DNA of 64,000 nt, from the NCBI RefSeq assembly GCF_963678635.1, contig NC_087069.1, positions 23,858,303 through 23,922,302 of the forward strand, read 5' to 3'. Positions 49,901 to 61,080 of this stretch are shown here, one piece after another; position 1 is the stretch's first letter; each line of letters opens with the position of its first letter. Source of the DNA: Symsagittifera roscoffensis. Lineage: Eukaryota > Xenacoelomorpha > Acoela > Convolutidae. The notes under the pieces were generated by a model that was not told where the DNA came from, made no database searches, and saw nothing but the letters and a program-made list of their open reading frames with translations. Both the position numbers and the translations under genes were made by a program.

Positions 49901-51040
49901 TAATTGTTTGAGTTTTTGTTGATGTTGTTGGAGGTTCTTGGGACGTTGTTAGTGGGGACTGATGTGGGGTTTGTTGATAAACAAATTCGGAAAGTTTTTT
50001 GAAAACTTATTTTATTTAAGAGGAAATTTTAACTGTAATATTCTTCAATGAAAAGGATTAAAATCATCGTTGCTAATGCGAAGGTTACAAAAGCCTCTTT
50101 TATACAATTGCTTTTTGTCATTATAAGGGATGTCAGAAATGTGAGAAATATAATAGAACGAAGAAAAACATCTGTTCAGTGAATAGATGTTGGAACTTAT
50201 AGATAGTTTATTGAAATATCGTACCTGAAGAGGTGGTCAATGAATTTGAAGAATTTACGTGGGGTTGGGCTAGGGAAAATGATGATGAAAAAGCTGCAAA
50301 AAATTATCAGAGTGAGGATGGATTTTATGAAAGATTAGTAAAATTTGGAAAATTTTGAAAAAAGACTTGATTTTTTTGTTATGAAATTTGTAAACTGTTT
50401 GAGAAAAGAGCATTTGAAGCAATCGTTTCTTCGTCGAATTCTTTTTGTTGAGGCAAATTTCAAGTGTGTTTGGATTATTTTTTGGTTTTTCTGACAATTG
50501 GGTTGGATTTCGGCAATTTTTGAGAAAAGAATGTTTGGAGGGCTCTTAAGAGTCTTCCTGGTTTTGTTGTTATTCGTCGGATGGTTTGGGGTATCTAAGA
50601 GATGTTCGTACTTTAGGCTAAATGATCATTTCCATTTTGTTCTTTAGGCTAATTTAAAGTTTTTGCCGGGGGGTTTTTTGAGGTCTAAATTGGGACAAAT
50701 TTGATGATCTTTAAACTACTTGATATGGGAGCGTTGTAACATTGAAACTGTGTTTGGTTCAGGCGTCAATATTTAGCGGTTTGCTTATTTTCGAACTGGA
50801 GGTCTTTTAGTTATAGTAAGAGATTAGCTTGAGGGTGATTTTTTGTCGGCAAGAGAAGTCGTGTTAAAAATGAGGTGGTGTTTTTGATGTTTCGGAAAGA
50901 CTTTTGATTGGCTGAATTTGAACTAGTTTGTTCAAGTGCTTTTCAGCATGAATTCTGAGAAATTTTTCGGTCTATGAAAATATCTTCAAGAGGTGAAAAT
51001 GTTAATTAATTTAAAGTGGTTTTTGAAATTCAACTTTCTT
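49901..51040 (-). other. Region between pol and env, unassigned
   Basis: The minus-strand frame 50497-50270 is short, Lys/Phe-rich and unrecognised. The rest has many stops in all frames. No RNA gene or extra element was recognised. Confidence 0.4.
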
Positions 51041-52450
51041 TATACTTTAGGTTGCGGGATGAATGATTTGTAATCTTTTCGTGACTGGATACGAAGTCGC
51101 GATTTGTTGTCTACGTATTTTCATACTTGTTTGTCCTTTTTATCTTATTGTTTTTGGGTGGGGTGCATATCAGTGCTTTGATTTTGATGTTGTTCTGAGC
51201 TGTTTTGAATAATCTTAAGTCCTCTAAGAGAAATTAATTGACTAAGTTCTCGAAGGGCGTACTCTTTCGGGTAATAAGGTAAAAGGTTGTTCGGATGTTG
51301 AAAGGTTTCTTTTTTGCTAAAATCTGTAAGTTTGTATGTTACATCATCAGTGGATTATTCAATTGCTTAATACGGTCCTTTTCGGAATGGTTGTAATTTT
51401 TTAGAATTTCCTTTTTGAATCCATGTTCCGATTTTTGAATTCATAGCTGGGGTCAATCGGGAACCTAATTGGGAATTAATATTTTTTTAGTAGTATTTTT
51501 GTTTCTTTTTGATAAATTTCGTTGTGTTTTTGTTTCTGTTTAAAATCCATTCTGTGTGTACCGGAAGCTAATTTTAAAATTTGTGGATGATGAAATTGAT
51601 CTTCATCGTGGGTATGTAGTGGTAGATTGTAACATATTGAGTCTTTAGTGTGTTGGCAATAACCTTGTGCATTTTTTGAAGAGCTGGCTGTAAACAACAT
51701 CGATTTCCTTTGAAAACGTTTTCATAAGGTGATAGTCCGAGGGTTATTGTGATTTGTGAATTATAAAATAGTGGGAATAGTTTAACATCTGTTCAGTATC
51801 TGTTCACACCATTCAGTATATTGTGTGTAATTTCCGTTAATGATACATCTGAGGTATTCATGTAGTGAACGGTTCATGCCTTCGACTAATACATTTGTCA
51901 AAAGTGTTGCTATATAAGTGGCATAGTTTAGTGATATCGTTATTTATAAATTCAGTGCCATTGTCTGTAACAAGGATTTCAGGTAAACCGAATTTTGCTA
52001 TACAGTGTTCAGAAAATGTTGTATATGCATAATAAGCATTACAATGAGGTACTGGGTTAAGTGATGCGTAGTGTGTGAATGTTTCTAATATTACCATTGT
52101 ATATTAATTTTCTTTCTGAGGATGGTGATATTGGTCCTTTTGTATCGAAAAAGATTCTGTGATTGAATATAGTTTTGTCCTTTAATATCTTGTTTTTCTG
52201 CGATTTGTTTTTGGTTTGGGTATGGTTTGCTTAATTGACATGTTATGCAACCGTTGCATAACACTTTTATCCAAATTGGTGGATTTGGGAAATATATTTT
52301 TAAAATAAAGTAGAGTATGTTTTTTTCTGCTCGTGACGGTCCTTTAGTAGATAAAGTGTGAGAGGTTTGAAAAGCTATAAGCATCATACTTAAAGGTAAG
52401 CAGGGTAAATTGATATCAGGTGTTTGGTATTCTAGGATATCTGTGTTTTC
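51041..52450 (-). pseudogene. Retroelement integrase
   Basis: The zinc-binding half shows HT-x-LSTKG, then CNGCITCQLSKPYP (Cys pair near 52230-52245). The core shows FDTKGPI with Asp 1 near 52150, LVTDNGTEF with Asp 2 near 51960, and LVEGMNRSL with the Glu near 51875. The distance between the second Asp and the Glu fits the DD35E spacing when read across a shift. The C-terminal part includes LPLHTHDEDQFHH and ends near a DVTYKLTD block (about 51340). At least four shifts or stops interrupt it. It matches the integrase remnant at 861-1935. Confidence 0.85.
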
Positions 52451-52796
52451 GTTGATAGAGGTGTGGTTAAATTTCCTGAAATATCAAAGAAGGGTAGTGT
52501 TTCCTAGTATGGTGGTATCGACTTTAAGTGGCTAGGTTTTATATTTGTGCCAAGATTTTAAATGTCTAATGACTGAGTCAAGGTTTTGATGTTTTTGTAA
52601 CAAAAGAAGTGTTAATTTTTTGTGTTATTGAGAGAAACATGTTTCCAATTTCTACTTTTGATAGAGGTATTGCATCTAGTGGGTCATGAAGGTTAAAACA
52701 TGCTTGATTGTGTAATTTGAATCATTATTTGGTGGGCCTGATAAATTTATATTATCAGTGAGATTTTCTTTTTCTATTAAACGAAATGGGTCTTTT

Positions 52797-53561
52797 TTAT
52801 ATATTGTTGTTTGACTGGTTTTTGCTGTTTTGTGTGTTGTGTTTTATCCATGAAGAGTATGGTATCGGTTTGAATGTAGAGTTTCCTAGTAAACCTACTT
52901 CGTAGTGATGGTTTTGACAATCTAGATATAGTGGAAAATCTTGTAGATTAATTGTTTGTGATAAGTCTATATCAGTTTTTACTGCATATTTGCATTGTAA
53001 TCTTGGTGATGTTTCATCTTTTGCAAGGAAAAATTTTATATTCTGTGGTATTTCAAATGTTGTATTTCGTGTTAATAATTCAGGTCGTGTATTCCTACTG
53101 AGAGTATCAGGCAGTGCGAGGTTTATTCCTGCTGTCCAAATTATATGTAAGTTTGGGAATTTCATTAAAATTATTTGAAATCAATAAATTCTATGGTTTG
53201 GGTTTGATGTTTGTGTTAAAAGAAAGATCGCTGGTTTATGGGCTGTTAAATTTTTTTTTGGATATTTAGATCCAATTATTAAAAATTCTTATTTTGTAAG
53301 TGTATAAATTATGGCTATGCATTTTCTCATAAGAGTAGAGAGTCTAAATTCAGCTTGTGTGCATAGCCTAGAGTTTGCGGAAAAGAGGTTCATTTTATTC
53401 ATTCCATTGTGAGATTGTAATGATGCTGCACCGATGCCAATTTTTGAGGCGTCGCATATGGCATGAAATGGTTGAGCGGGATCTGGAATACTGTTTGATA
53501 AATGTGCAGTGAGGAGAGTTTGTTTCTTCGAATCGGTTCTGATGTTCTGTTGTCCATTCAA
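52797..53561 (-). pseudogene. Retroelement RNase H
   Basis: The domain starts with HAICDASKIGIGAA near 53470-53430, keeping the first catalytic Asp in CDAS. The helix that normally carries the catalytic Glu (family pattern R-E-C-x-AI) reads MRKCIAII near 53320, with Lys in place of Glu. The end block WTAGINLALPDTLSRN near 53130-53085 is the usual Ty3/gypsy RNase H end. A gap with no frame (53166-53288) lies in the middle. The enzyme would be inactive even without the frame breaks. Confidence 0.82.
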
Positions 53562-54580
53562 AATTATTCTGTTGTCTCAGGACGTTGTGGAAGGGTATTA
53601 AGTATAACTGCTTTTTGTCTACGTATTTACTTAAGAAGTTTAATATTCGAAGAAATTCTTGTATTTTCTTCTTATTTGAAGGTGGCTGGATTTTTTGAAT
53701 TGCATCTATAGTGTTTCTTTCTATAATTGTCTCCAAGGAATTTTTTTCGTGTTAGAAAAACGTGTGATTTATCTGGAGCTGCTTTCATGTTTTCTTGTAA
53801 TGATATTTGATGATTTTTTTCTAAGACAGTAAACTTTTCGTCTTTTGTTTGTGATTGCATAAAACATCGTCTAAAGATGTGATTGCATGTTTTTTTAGTA
53901 TTAATGGTCTGAAAATTTTACTGAAAAATGCTGAAACTGCTGCTGGTCCTATGGAAATGCCATAGAATAATCTGTTGAGTTCGATTTGTTGATTTCCAAT
54001 AACGAATTGTGTTAATCGTCTTGATTGTTCATCTAGCGGAATTTGATTATATACACTATTCATATCTGCTGTTCTGGAGTATTTACCGTTTATTTTTGTG
54101 AGGATTTTTTGTAATGGTTCAATAGGCCAATTACATTTAGATTCATCAATTAGTGAATTGAGGTATGTTGAGTCTAGAACTATTTGTAATGATTCTCTTT
54201 TTGCTAAGACGATAACGGTGTTCATGAAGGTGTTACCTTTTGGCTGTTCTTGCTTATTTACTGGAGAGATGATTTCATACTGTTCTAGTATTTCAAGTAA
54301 TTGGTTGAGTTTGTCTTGCAAGTAAATTGGGACTTTACTTGCTCGTTCTTTTTTGAAAACCTCATCAGGTAGAGGTAAATTTAGTGGTGAATTTACTTTT
54401 CGAACGTCAAATTTGGATGTTGCGTAAACTTTTGTGTTTTTTAATAATGAGTCGGCTAATTTTTCGAATTCTTCTTGTGCTATCTGAGAGTGTTGAAAAT
54501 TAAATGTTGCTAACAATTTTTGTTGTTCTTCCGTGTTTATTATTATTTGGAATGTTGGTTTAAAATAGGGTGTTTTTGTG
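53562..54580 (-). pseudogene. Retroelement reverse transcriptase
   Basis: The longest open piece is 54516-53821 (231 codons). It covers the PKGNTFMNTVIVLAKRESL block, the LDSTYLN block with the first RT Asp region, TADMNSVYNQIPLDEQ and LTQFVIGNQQIELNRLFYG. The catalytic box reads SLDDVL where the family has YxDD, so the Tyr is replaced by Ser. The frame then shifts to 53860-53672 and on to a thumb block, PPSNKKKIQEFLRILNFLSK (about 53690). The domain order and phrases identify a Ty3/gypsy-class enzyme. It copies element RNA into cDNA using a tRNA primer. Confidence 0.92.
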
Positions 54581-54589
54581 AAATTTATT

Positions 54590-54880
54590 TAGTAATAAAT
54601 GGTATTCCAATAATATTATGTTTTATATCAGTGATGAGGAGGATTTGTTAAAATGGTTTGCTCATGAGTTTGTTTTGTTCCATTGTTCGAGTGGAAACAA
54701 GGAAAAGTTGGATTTCTCCACAATTCGTTAGGGTTGATTCTTGTTCAGTTGCTAGTCTGCTTGTTGCTTTGAAGGGTGTTAGTTTTGGATGTAGATTTTT
54801 ATTTCATTCCAAGTGGGAAAAATTATAATATTCGATTCTGCTCCGGAATGTTTTAAAAAGTCTATTTCAAGGTCTGGTGT
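54590..54880 (-). pseudogene. Retroelement aspartic protease
   Basis: The active-site block reads LKHSGAESNII near 54865-54830, where the family has D-S/T-G-A. The catalytic Asp codon is therefore His here. The second conserved block, ITDIKHNIIGIPFITK, lies near 54640-54595, matching the I-I-G pattern of retropepsins. Frameshifts separate the two. The protease would cut the Gag-Pol polyprotein. This copy is inactive. Confidence 0.65.
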
Positions 54881-57660
54881 TGCAATTTTTTTGATTTTGT
54901 TGTTTTTGGTCCATTTACATAGTTAAAATTATGTTCTGCAAAATTATTTTACTATTTGATGTTTGTTGTTTGTATGATGGTTTTGTTACTGGTCGAAATG
55001 TTTGGTAATCAATTTAGGAATATTTTTATGCAACAGAGGGTTTTACTGTGGATTGTATGATTGTTTGTTGTAGCGTTGGATTTTTTAGTTTTGAAGTTGT
55101 AAAATTGAGTTGAATAGGTGAAATGCTTGGTTGTGCTTCTGTTGTTGTTATTTGATGGGGTTTGTATATCTTGCTGTGTAAGATTTTTTGTTTTATTTAT
55201 GTTATCATGATTTTTAAATGTAGAATATAAACTAATTTTTCCTGTTCTTTAAGGGAAGAATGAATTTTAGTTTAAAGGTGTTGCGTCAACTGTAAGTGGG
55301 TATACTCTAACATAATCTTTATGAATAGAGATAGAGCTAATTGTTTGACTTGTTATATCTGTTGGTGTATTAATAAACAATTCATGAGAGCATTCAGGGT
55401 CCCAAAGATAATCTGATTGTTCCGCTAGTACAGTTTCGTCATCCGTTTTATGTGTCGAAAACTTTTTCTTGCTTGTTCAATAAGATCAATATTGTGACTG
55501 AAATAATCTATTGTGAACATGCTAAGGTTTTTTGTAAATCGTGTTTAACATGTTATGTTATTTCATATTTTGTTAGATCTTCTCGGGTTGCATTTAAAAA
55601 TTTTGAAAATTGTATGTCGAGATGTTCGAGTTGGTGATTTGCCTTGAAGTTCATTCAATTCTGAAATAGATAAATAGCTATAGCTAAGTGAGAATAGATC
55701 AATTGTGAAAATCGAGTTTGCTCTTTGTGAGTTTTCGTGTTGTATGCTTTTGATATATTGTGTAAAAAATTTTGAGAATTCAATATCTATATCATCAGTT
55801 TGAATAAGATATCTGACATGAAAAGCTTTTGGTGCATTGATTTCTATTGTGCATATTCCAAATTGTGATGTGAGACTACATACACCTTTGAGATAGTGAC
55901 CAAAAAGATGTGTTTTGATTTTTTTATCGGCAAATTGTTTTGTGCACGGGCTTTCTCTTTTTTCGAATAAATTTTTGTAATTATATTTTGAAAAAATTCT
56001 ATCTGTCTTCGAGGTTCAGTTAATAAAGATATTGAAAATGGAAGTACTGATTTTTCTGGGTTATCTTCATTTCGAATATTGCTGTTGCTGTGTAATTTTC
56101 AGTGTGTTTCTGAATCAGTGAAATATAGTTGGTAGTTGATATCGTGGTTTTTGTTTATTAATTCTTTTAAAAAGTGAAGTTCTTGTTTTGTGGTTGCTTC
56201 TGATTCTGAGACTGCATTTCTTCGTTTTGAAAATCATTTTCTAATGATTTGTTTTTGCTTGTTTTTTATTTTCTTCCTTAGTGTTTGTCTTTTTATTCTT
56301 ATATATCCTACTGGTTGTCTGTGTGATGTTATTACGAGGCTTTTTTTGCCATCGTTGATTAAACAATGGTGTATTAAGATTGTTTGTTTGTTTCCTAAAT
56401 TATGTCTTGAAAAAAGGTTTAGGCTGATGGATGCAAAATCTGGATTAGTGATTCTAATGTCTTAAACTGTTAGTTCTTACGATTTTTTTAGTCGTGAATT
56501 TGGGTTGGAGAGAAAAGCGTATATTGATTCCGAAGAATGATTTGTACTTTCTCGTGACTAATTCTCAGCTAAGGTAGACCTACTCAATCTTACTTAGGGG
56601 TTGTGATTTGTGATCAATGTGTTGGATACTAGTAAATCGATCCACAAGTTTCAGGTATAGTTAGAACGCAAGTAGTTCGTTAGATTCTATTTTATGACTG
56701 ACTAAGCTTAAGTGTTTTAGCCTGGGTCATCTAAGAGGAAGGGGGATCAAGTGAAGGGTGAGTAGCTGAAGTTCTTCACTATTTATTTTAATTAAAATGG
56801 TTAGTTTTTTGAATAGTTTCTGTTGATTATGGGTCGTGATAAGGGTTGGGTAGTGAATCGACGACGTCTGAGGTCGTTAGACACTAATTAAATTGGAAGG
56901 GGGAGAACAAAATTGTTCTATTTGATCCAAGGATATGCCTTGATGATCCGAGATTTAGATTTAGTTTTATTTAATTTAACGATCCAAGGGAAGCCTTGAT
57001 GATCTGTTATTTAAATGAAATCAATTTGAGTGAAAGCAAGGATAGGCCTTGATAGTTTAAAACAAGAGAGTTAAGGTTAAGTTTTAGTTTTGATGATAGT
57101 TACTTTTGAAATTTGATGTTATGTTTTAGGTGATGAAGCTGGGATGATGAGTTGAAATATATATACTAACAATTCATGATTTTTACTAACTATTTTTTGT
57201 ATTTTTCATATTCAATTAATATTTTTTCAGATTTTATTTAATTTAAAGCTGATTTAAGGAAAACGACAAATGCTGTTTTTATCAGTCGTTATTGTACAAT
57301 TATTAGATTTAGCGCCATGAAAGGTTATTGATGATAACTCTTCAAATATTATATCACTAAAGGAAAATTTAAATTTACTGCTGGTAGTATCCTAAATACA
57401 GAAGTTTGATCTCGTTTTTGTTGTATTATCATGAAATCATTTGGTAGATTTCTTCCTAATCGTATGTCGTCTCTTGTTCGACGTCTTCTTTCTGGTACCG
57501 GGTAGTTCGCGTATTTTTCGGAATATTGGATCTAATCTATTGAGGCGTAGAGACATATCTACTAAGTTTTTATCATATAACATTTTTGAAATGTTATATT
57601 TGTATAATTCTAATCTAATTTTTGTCTAATTTTAGAATAGTTAAGGTCTGTTGGAGACTT
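54881..57660 (-). other. Leader and putative gag region of LTR element
   Basis: Gag should lie here, between the 5' LTR and the protease. Minus-strand frames are broken into short pieces. A semi-continuous polar stretch near 56230-55480 (with LPFSISLLTEPRRQIEFFQN) could be gag or protease-leader sequence. No zinc knuckle or major homology region was recognised. The + strand frames 55452-55637 and 56190-56465 are shadows. Confidence 0.4.
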
Positions 57661-57662
57661 TT

Positions 57663-57672
57663 GGTCGCACCA
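57663..57672 (-). other. Candidate primer-binding site
   Basis: On the minus strand TGGTGCGACC starts two bases after the 5' LTR. TGG complements the CCA end of a tRNA, as expected for minus-strand priming. The tRNA was not identified. Confidence 0.55.
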
Positions 57673-57674
57673 GA

Positions 57675-57921
57675 TGAGTTATGTATGGATTACTGTACTC
57701 ATACAGTAATTTTAGATAAGGTACATCGTCTGCTCGTCATGCTATCTTATTTTCGGCCGGATAGATTCGTGCAACTTCTTAGTTTAATATCAATCTTAAT
57801 CTTACTCTTATATCTCCTAGTCTCAATAGATCTAGTGTACACCAGTTTGCGCGAGTTAGTTCCAGAATGAGAACAACTGTATTCTAAGCTTAATTCAAAT
57901 TGTTCTGGTGTTGAAACTACA
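57675..57921 (-). repeat. 5' LTR
   Basis: A 247-bp repeat. On the minus strand it begins TGTAGTTTCAACACC and ends CATACATAACTCA, so it has the TG...CA ends of LTRs. A TATA-like ATATAAGAG lies near 57806-57814 on the minus strand, in the position of an LTR promoter. Confidence 0.9.
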
Positions 57922-57935
57922 AGTAGTTTCAACAC
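57908..57935. repeat. 13-bp perfect inverted repeat at outer edge of 5' LTR
   Basis: GTGTTGAAACTAC, the LTR end, is followed after AA by its exact reverse complement GTAGTTTCAACAC outside the LTR. Similarity to the LTR stops after 13 bases. Confidence 0.85.
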
Positions 57936-59584
57936 TTACAAATAAGTGGGTTGCTAGTTTGATGGAGTATGATTGGTTAGTATTTAATACTTTATAGAGA
58001 TAAAATTTCATAATATTAACCAATGACAAATACTAGATTAGATCTGGTTCTAGAAGCGTAGGCAAACAATTGTTCCTTTCCTTGAGGAATGGGTTTTTTC
58101 TCTGACTGATCCGAAAAAATAAATATAAATATTTTAAATTGAAGCAGGCCTGTTTTTAGAAATGACAACTTGGTTTGCGGACACTGTGACCCAACAATGA
58201 GCTCAATGAGTCTTGTGCTTATGTAACTAATTGATATGCATAGTTCGTTGACCTGATGGCAGCACGTTCGTTGACCTGATCTTTTGAAGGACAACTTTGA
58301 ACTGGCTCTAGGCGAAACGCTTAAAAGCATGTAATGCCTAACTTTGACCTTAGCCAATGGTTACACTATGATATTTAACGATTGCCGAGTGTTGTTTTTG
58401 GTTTTTTTTGGCAATTTTGGGTATATTTCATAATGTCATGGTGGGCGATCACATTAACGATGACTCCTTAAGGCCCAAAACCGGCAGACGGACGGGTCGT
58501 CCAAAACGCGAAAGCCTTACGGATTGCCTGATTTGGCTTTTTAGCTTTTCTTGAGATCAATTTTTTTCAGTGTCGTTAAGCGTGGAGGTATTGGTGGTCT
58601 CATCCTCCTTTGAGCAGTCTAGGACCAAAAACACATAAAAAAACCACCACAAACGACTGTTGAGTAACTGAAGTGACCTTTCGCTGCGTTGTTAATTTCT
58701 TAGTTGATAAATGTTTTTCGGACTTTGAACTCAAAATTTTGATGGCTTGGCCTCCAAAAAAAAGACTTTTTTTTGGGATACCTTTTTTCTACTACAGTAT
58801 AAAGCGCCAAATAATTATAAAGCGCAAAATATGACTTATACTGTAAAGATTCAAGAATAATTGAAGTTAGGAAAATTTACATCCAGTTTTTGAGGGTTTT
58901 TCAGACCTAAAACACCGTTCAGAAGATTAGACTTCCAAAAAGTCCAATTTATCGCGATAAAAATTGATGATTCACCAATGTTGCGCTGTGAATTCTCAGG
59001 TTTTATATCCGGTTTAAATGAGTCTTCCAGGCTTGGGCCAGTTGGAGTTAAAAATTCTAATTTACTAACTTCAACAATCCGGAAGATTCCAAGTTGCAAT
59101 AATTTCTATTTTTCACCAGTTTTTCAGCCGAAACATTTTTTCAATGTTTTTTGAGCTATTTAGTAAAATCTTAAAAGAGTAAACTGTACGCCCTCCTAAA
59201 TCAAAATAGTTTTTGTTATATTGAAGACCAGAATTGTGAGAAAAATTGGATAAAGTCTACAAGATTTAAAAAAAATTATCTGTGAAATTCAAAGACGTTT
59301 CGTAGTATAATTCGAGATAAACAAAACACATGTTTGTTTTGGTACCATTGGAGCAGAGTTTTTAATAGTCTACGTTGGAGTTCATCTTTTTCTAGAAACA
59401 GTAACAACCTAAAAAAGAATTATTAGTGTATTAGAAAATTAGAACTGATTGAGGGTAGACGCCTACTGGTACAGAGAGATTTGTTCAGAAAGCTTTTAAG
59501 GCTTTTTCTGATTGTTTGATTTAAAAGGAAGGGTCTGCAAACGCGCTAAACAAAAACTCACCAAACAAAGAAGGGTTTTTGAAA

Positions 59585-59690
59585 AAGCCAATCCGGAAGG
59601 ATACTTTTTTTCACCAATCCGGAAGGGTTCTTAGTTCGCCAATTGGGAAAAGTGTTTTTTTTCGCCATGCCGGAATGTACCCAACTTTGC
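59585..59690. repeat. Degenerate about 25-bp minisatellite, cluster 1
   Basis: Four or five units of the type CGCCAATCCGGAAGGGTTCTT. Single units also occur near 59070 and 62337. Confidence 0.7.
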
Positions 59691-60394
59691 ATTTCTTGAA
59701 GTAAATAAAAACTGCTTTCAGAATTAGTGAACCAGAATTTGTGATATTATTCTAAGAAAACAGGGGGCAAAAAACGACGAAAGCAGCAGATACGACAAAA
59801 ACAGACTGAAAAAATTAACAAACATTTTAATTTTTGAACTGACGTGCAAGACACGTAACAATCTAATTGTTTGAGACACCCTAAAAAAGCCAAAACGATA
59901 ACGCAAGTTTCTGCTCATAAGTAAGTGGCGAGTTATTGTACAGAAACAATTCTAAAATTCTTATTGATGATCTAATTGAGGATGGAAACAAACCTAACGA
60001 TTGGTAAGAACTGCACAGTTACAATTGCTACTTTCACTGTTTCAAGAATTGGAATGGCTGAGACTCAAAAGAGCAGTCCTTCATTTTGGCGAAGAAGACG
60101 CTTCTTACACGAAGACCGACTCATCGGAAGTTTCTGTCAATGAACTCGGAAATAGTGTGTTATATAAATGTTTGCTCTGCTAGCATGTGCATACATTAAT
60201 TTTGTATTAGAAAACGAGACCTGGTTGAGGGTAGACACTTACTGGTATAAAGTTATCGCTCAGAAAGCCTTTTGACACCTTCGATTACTTTGAAAAATTT
60301 GGATTATTCAACAAAGGTTTTTGATGTTTGCATCAAAAAGAAGGGTCTGCAATCCCGCTTATTTAAAATAAGAAGTATAAGACCATAGGAGGGT

Positions 60395-60710
60395 TCCCGA
60401 AAAAAAAATAGCGTGAGGATTCTTTTTTCGCCAATCCGGAAGGGACCTTAATTCGCCAATTTGGAAAAGTCCTTGTTTCGCCAAACCGGATTGTTCCCAA
60501 TTTTGCCATTCCGGAATGGTTTCAAGCCGCTAGATTCCCGATTTCATCATTCCGGAAGGACTACGAAAATCTAACTCGGAAGGTTCCCCAAAACGCAAGT
60601 TCAGAAATGTCCCATCTTTGAAAATCCGGTGTGGCCAACAAAAAAGGGTCTCGAAGACGCCAATCCGGAAGGGTTTGGAAGACAGCAGTCCGGATGGGTC
60701 CCGATTATTG
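60395..60710. repeat. Degenerate about 25-bp minisatellite, cluster 2
   Basis: About ten units built on CGCCAATCCGGAAGGGTCC, for example at 60430, 60655 and 60685. Many units keep CCGGAA while flanks vary. Confidence 0.75.
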
Positions 60711-61080
60711 ACTTAACCACAAAAAAAGTACTAACCTAAGAAAAAATCTAACTGAGACCGACTGTTTGTGATTCTTTGGCAAAACATCACAAACAATGTT
60801 AAAAAACAATGATAAAAAAAAGAAACTGCCTTCAGAATTCGTGGACCAGAATGTACTGTGATATTTTTCTGTAAAGTGGGGTGGAAAATACGCCAAAAAA
60901 GCAGATAAGTGTGTTATTTGCAAAACAAACCAAAAATTGAAGAGTGAAAAAATTAACAAACACTTTCAAATGTTTGCGACATTCGGAAAAAGCAAGAACT
61001 TAGCTTTTGATCATAAGTAAATACGAGATTTTGAACGGAAAAAAAACTTTAGGATCTAATTACTGATGGAAAAAATCTAA

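Larger units (their letters stand above)
42981..57921 (-). mobile_element. Env-bearing Ty3/gypsy-type LTR retroelement, decayed
   Basis: The 14.9 kb element is bounded by direct LTRs and has a candidate primer site inside the 5' LTR. On the minus strand, from 57921 downward, it holds an unrecognised leader/gag region, protease, reverse transcriptase, RNase H, integrase (the Ty3/gypsy order), a long env region and a Pro/Ser/Thr-rich third ORF. It is larger than most elements of this class. LTR divergence of about 16 differences in 246 aligned bases by eye indicates an old insertion. No clean target duplication was found. Every gene has stops or shifts. Confidence 0.88.
57936..61080. repeat. 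Diverged 3.2 kb repeat, first copy (after LTR element)
   Basis: This segment matches 61290-63700 with an offset near 3216: TTGTTTTGGTACCATT at 59335 and 62551, ACTTCAACAATCCGGAA-like phrases near 59070 and 62337, and the CATAATGTCATGG-AATCATAATAATGA region near 58430 and 61620. A sub-repeat of about 0.8-1.1 kb is nested: GAGGGTAGAC at 59451 and 60226, and GATTGGTAA-CAGTTACAAT at 59998 and 61082. No coding domain was recognised. Open frames at 58016-58357, 58851-59099 and 60705-60959 lack motifs. Confidence 0.7.

Noticed and set aside
52990-53178. Plus-strand frame similar to the one at 39-236 on the minus strand
   Set aside because: Both are antisense shadows of the same RNase H tail. The similarity led to recognising the left element.
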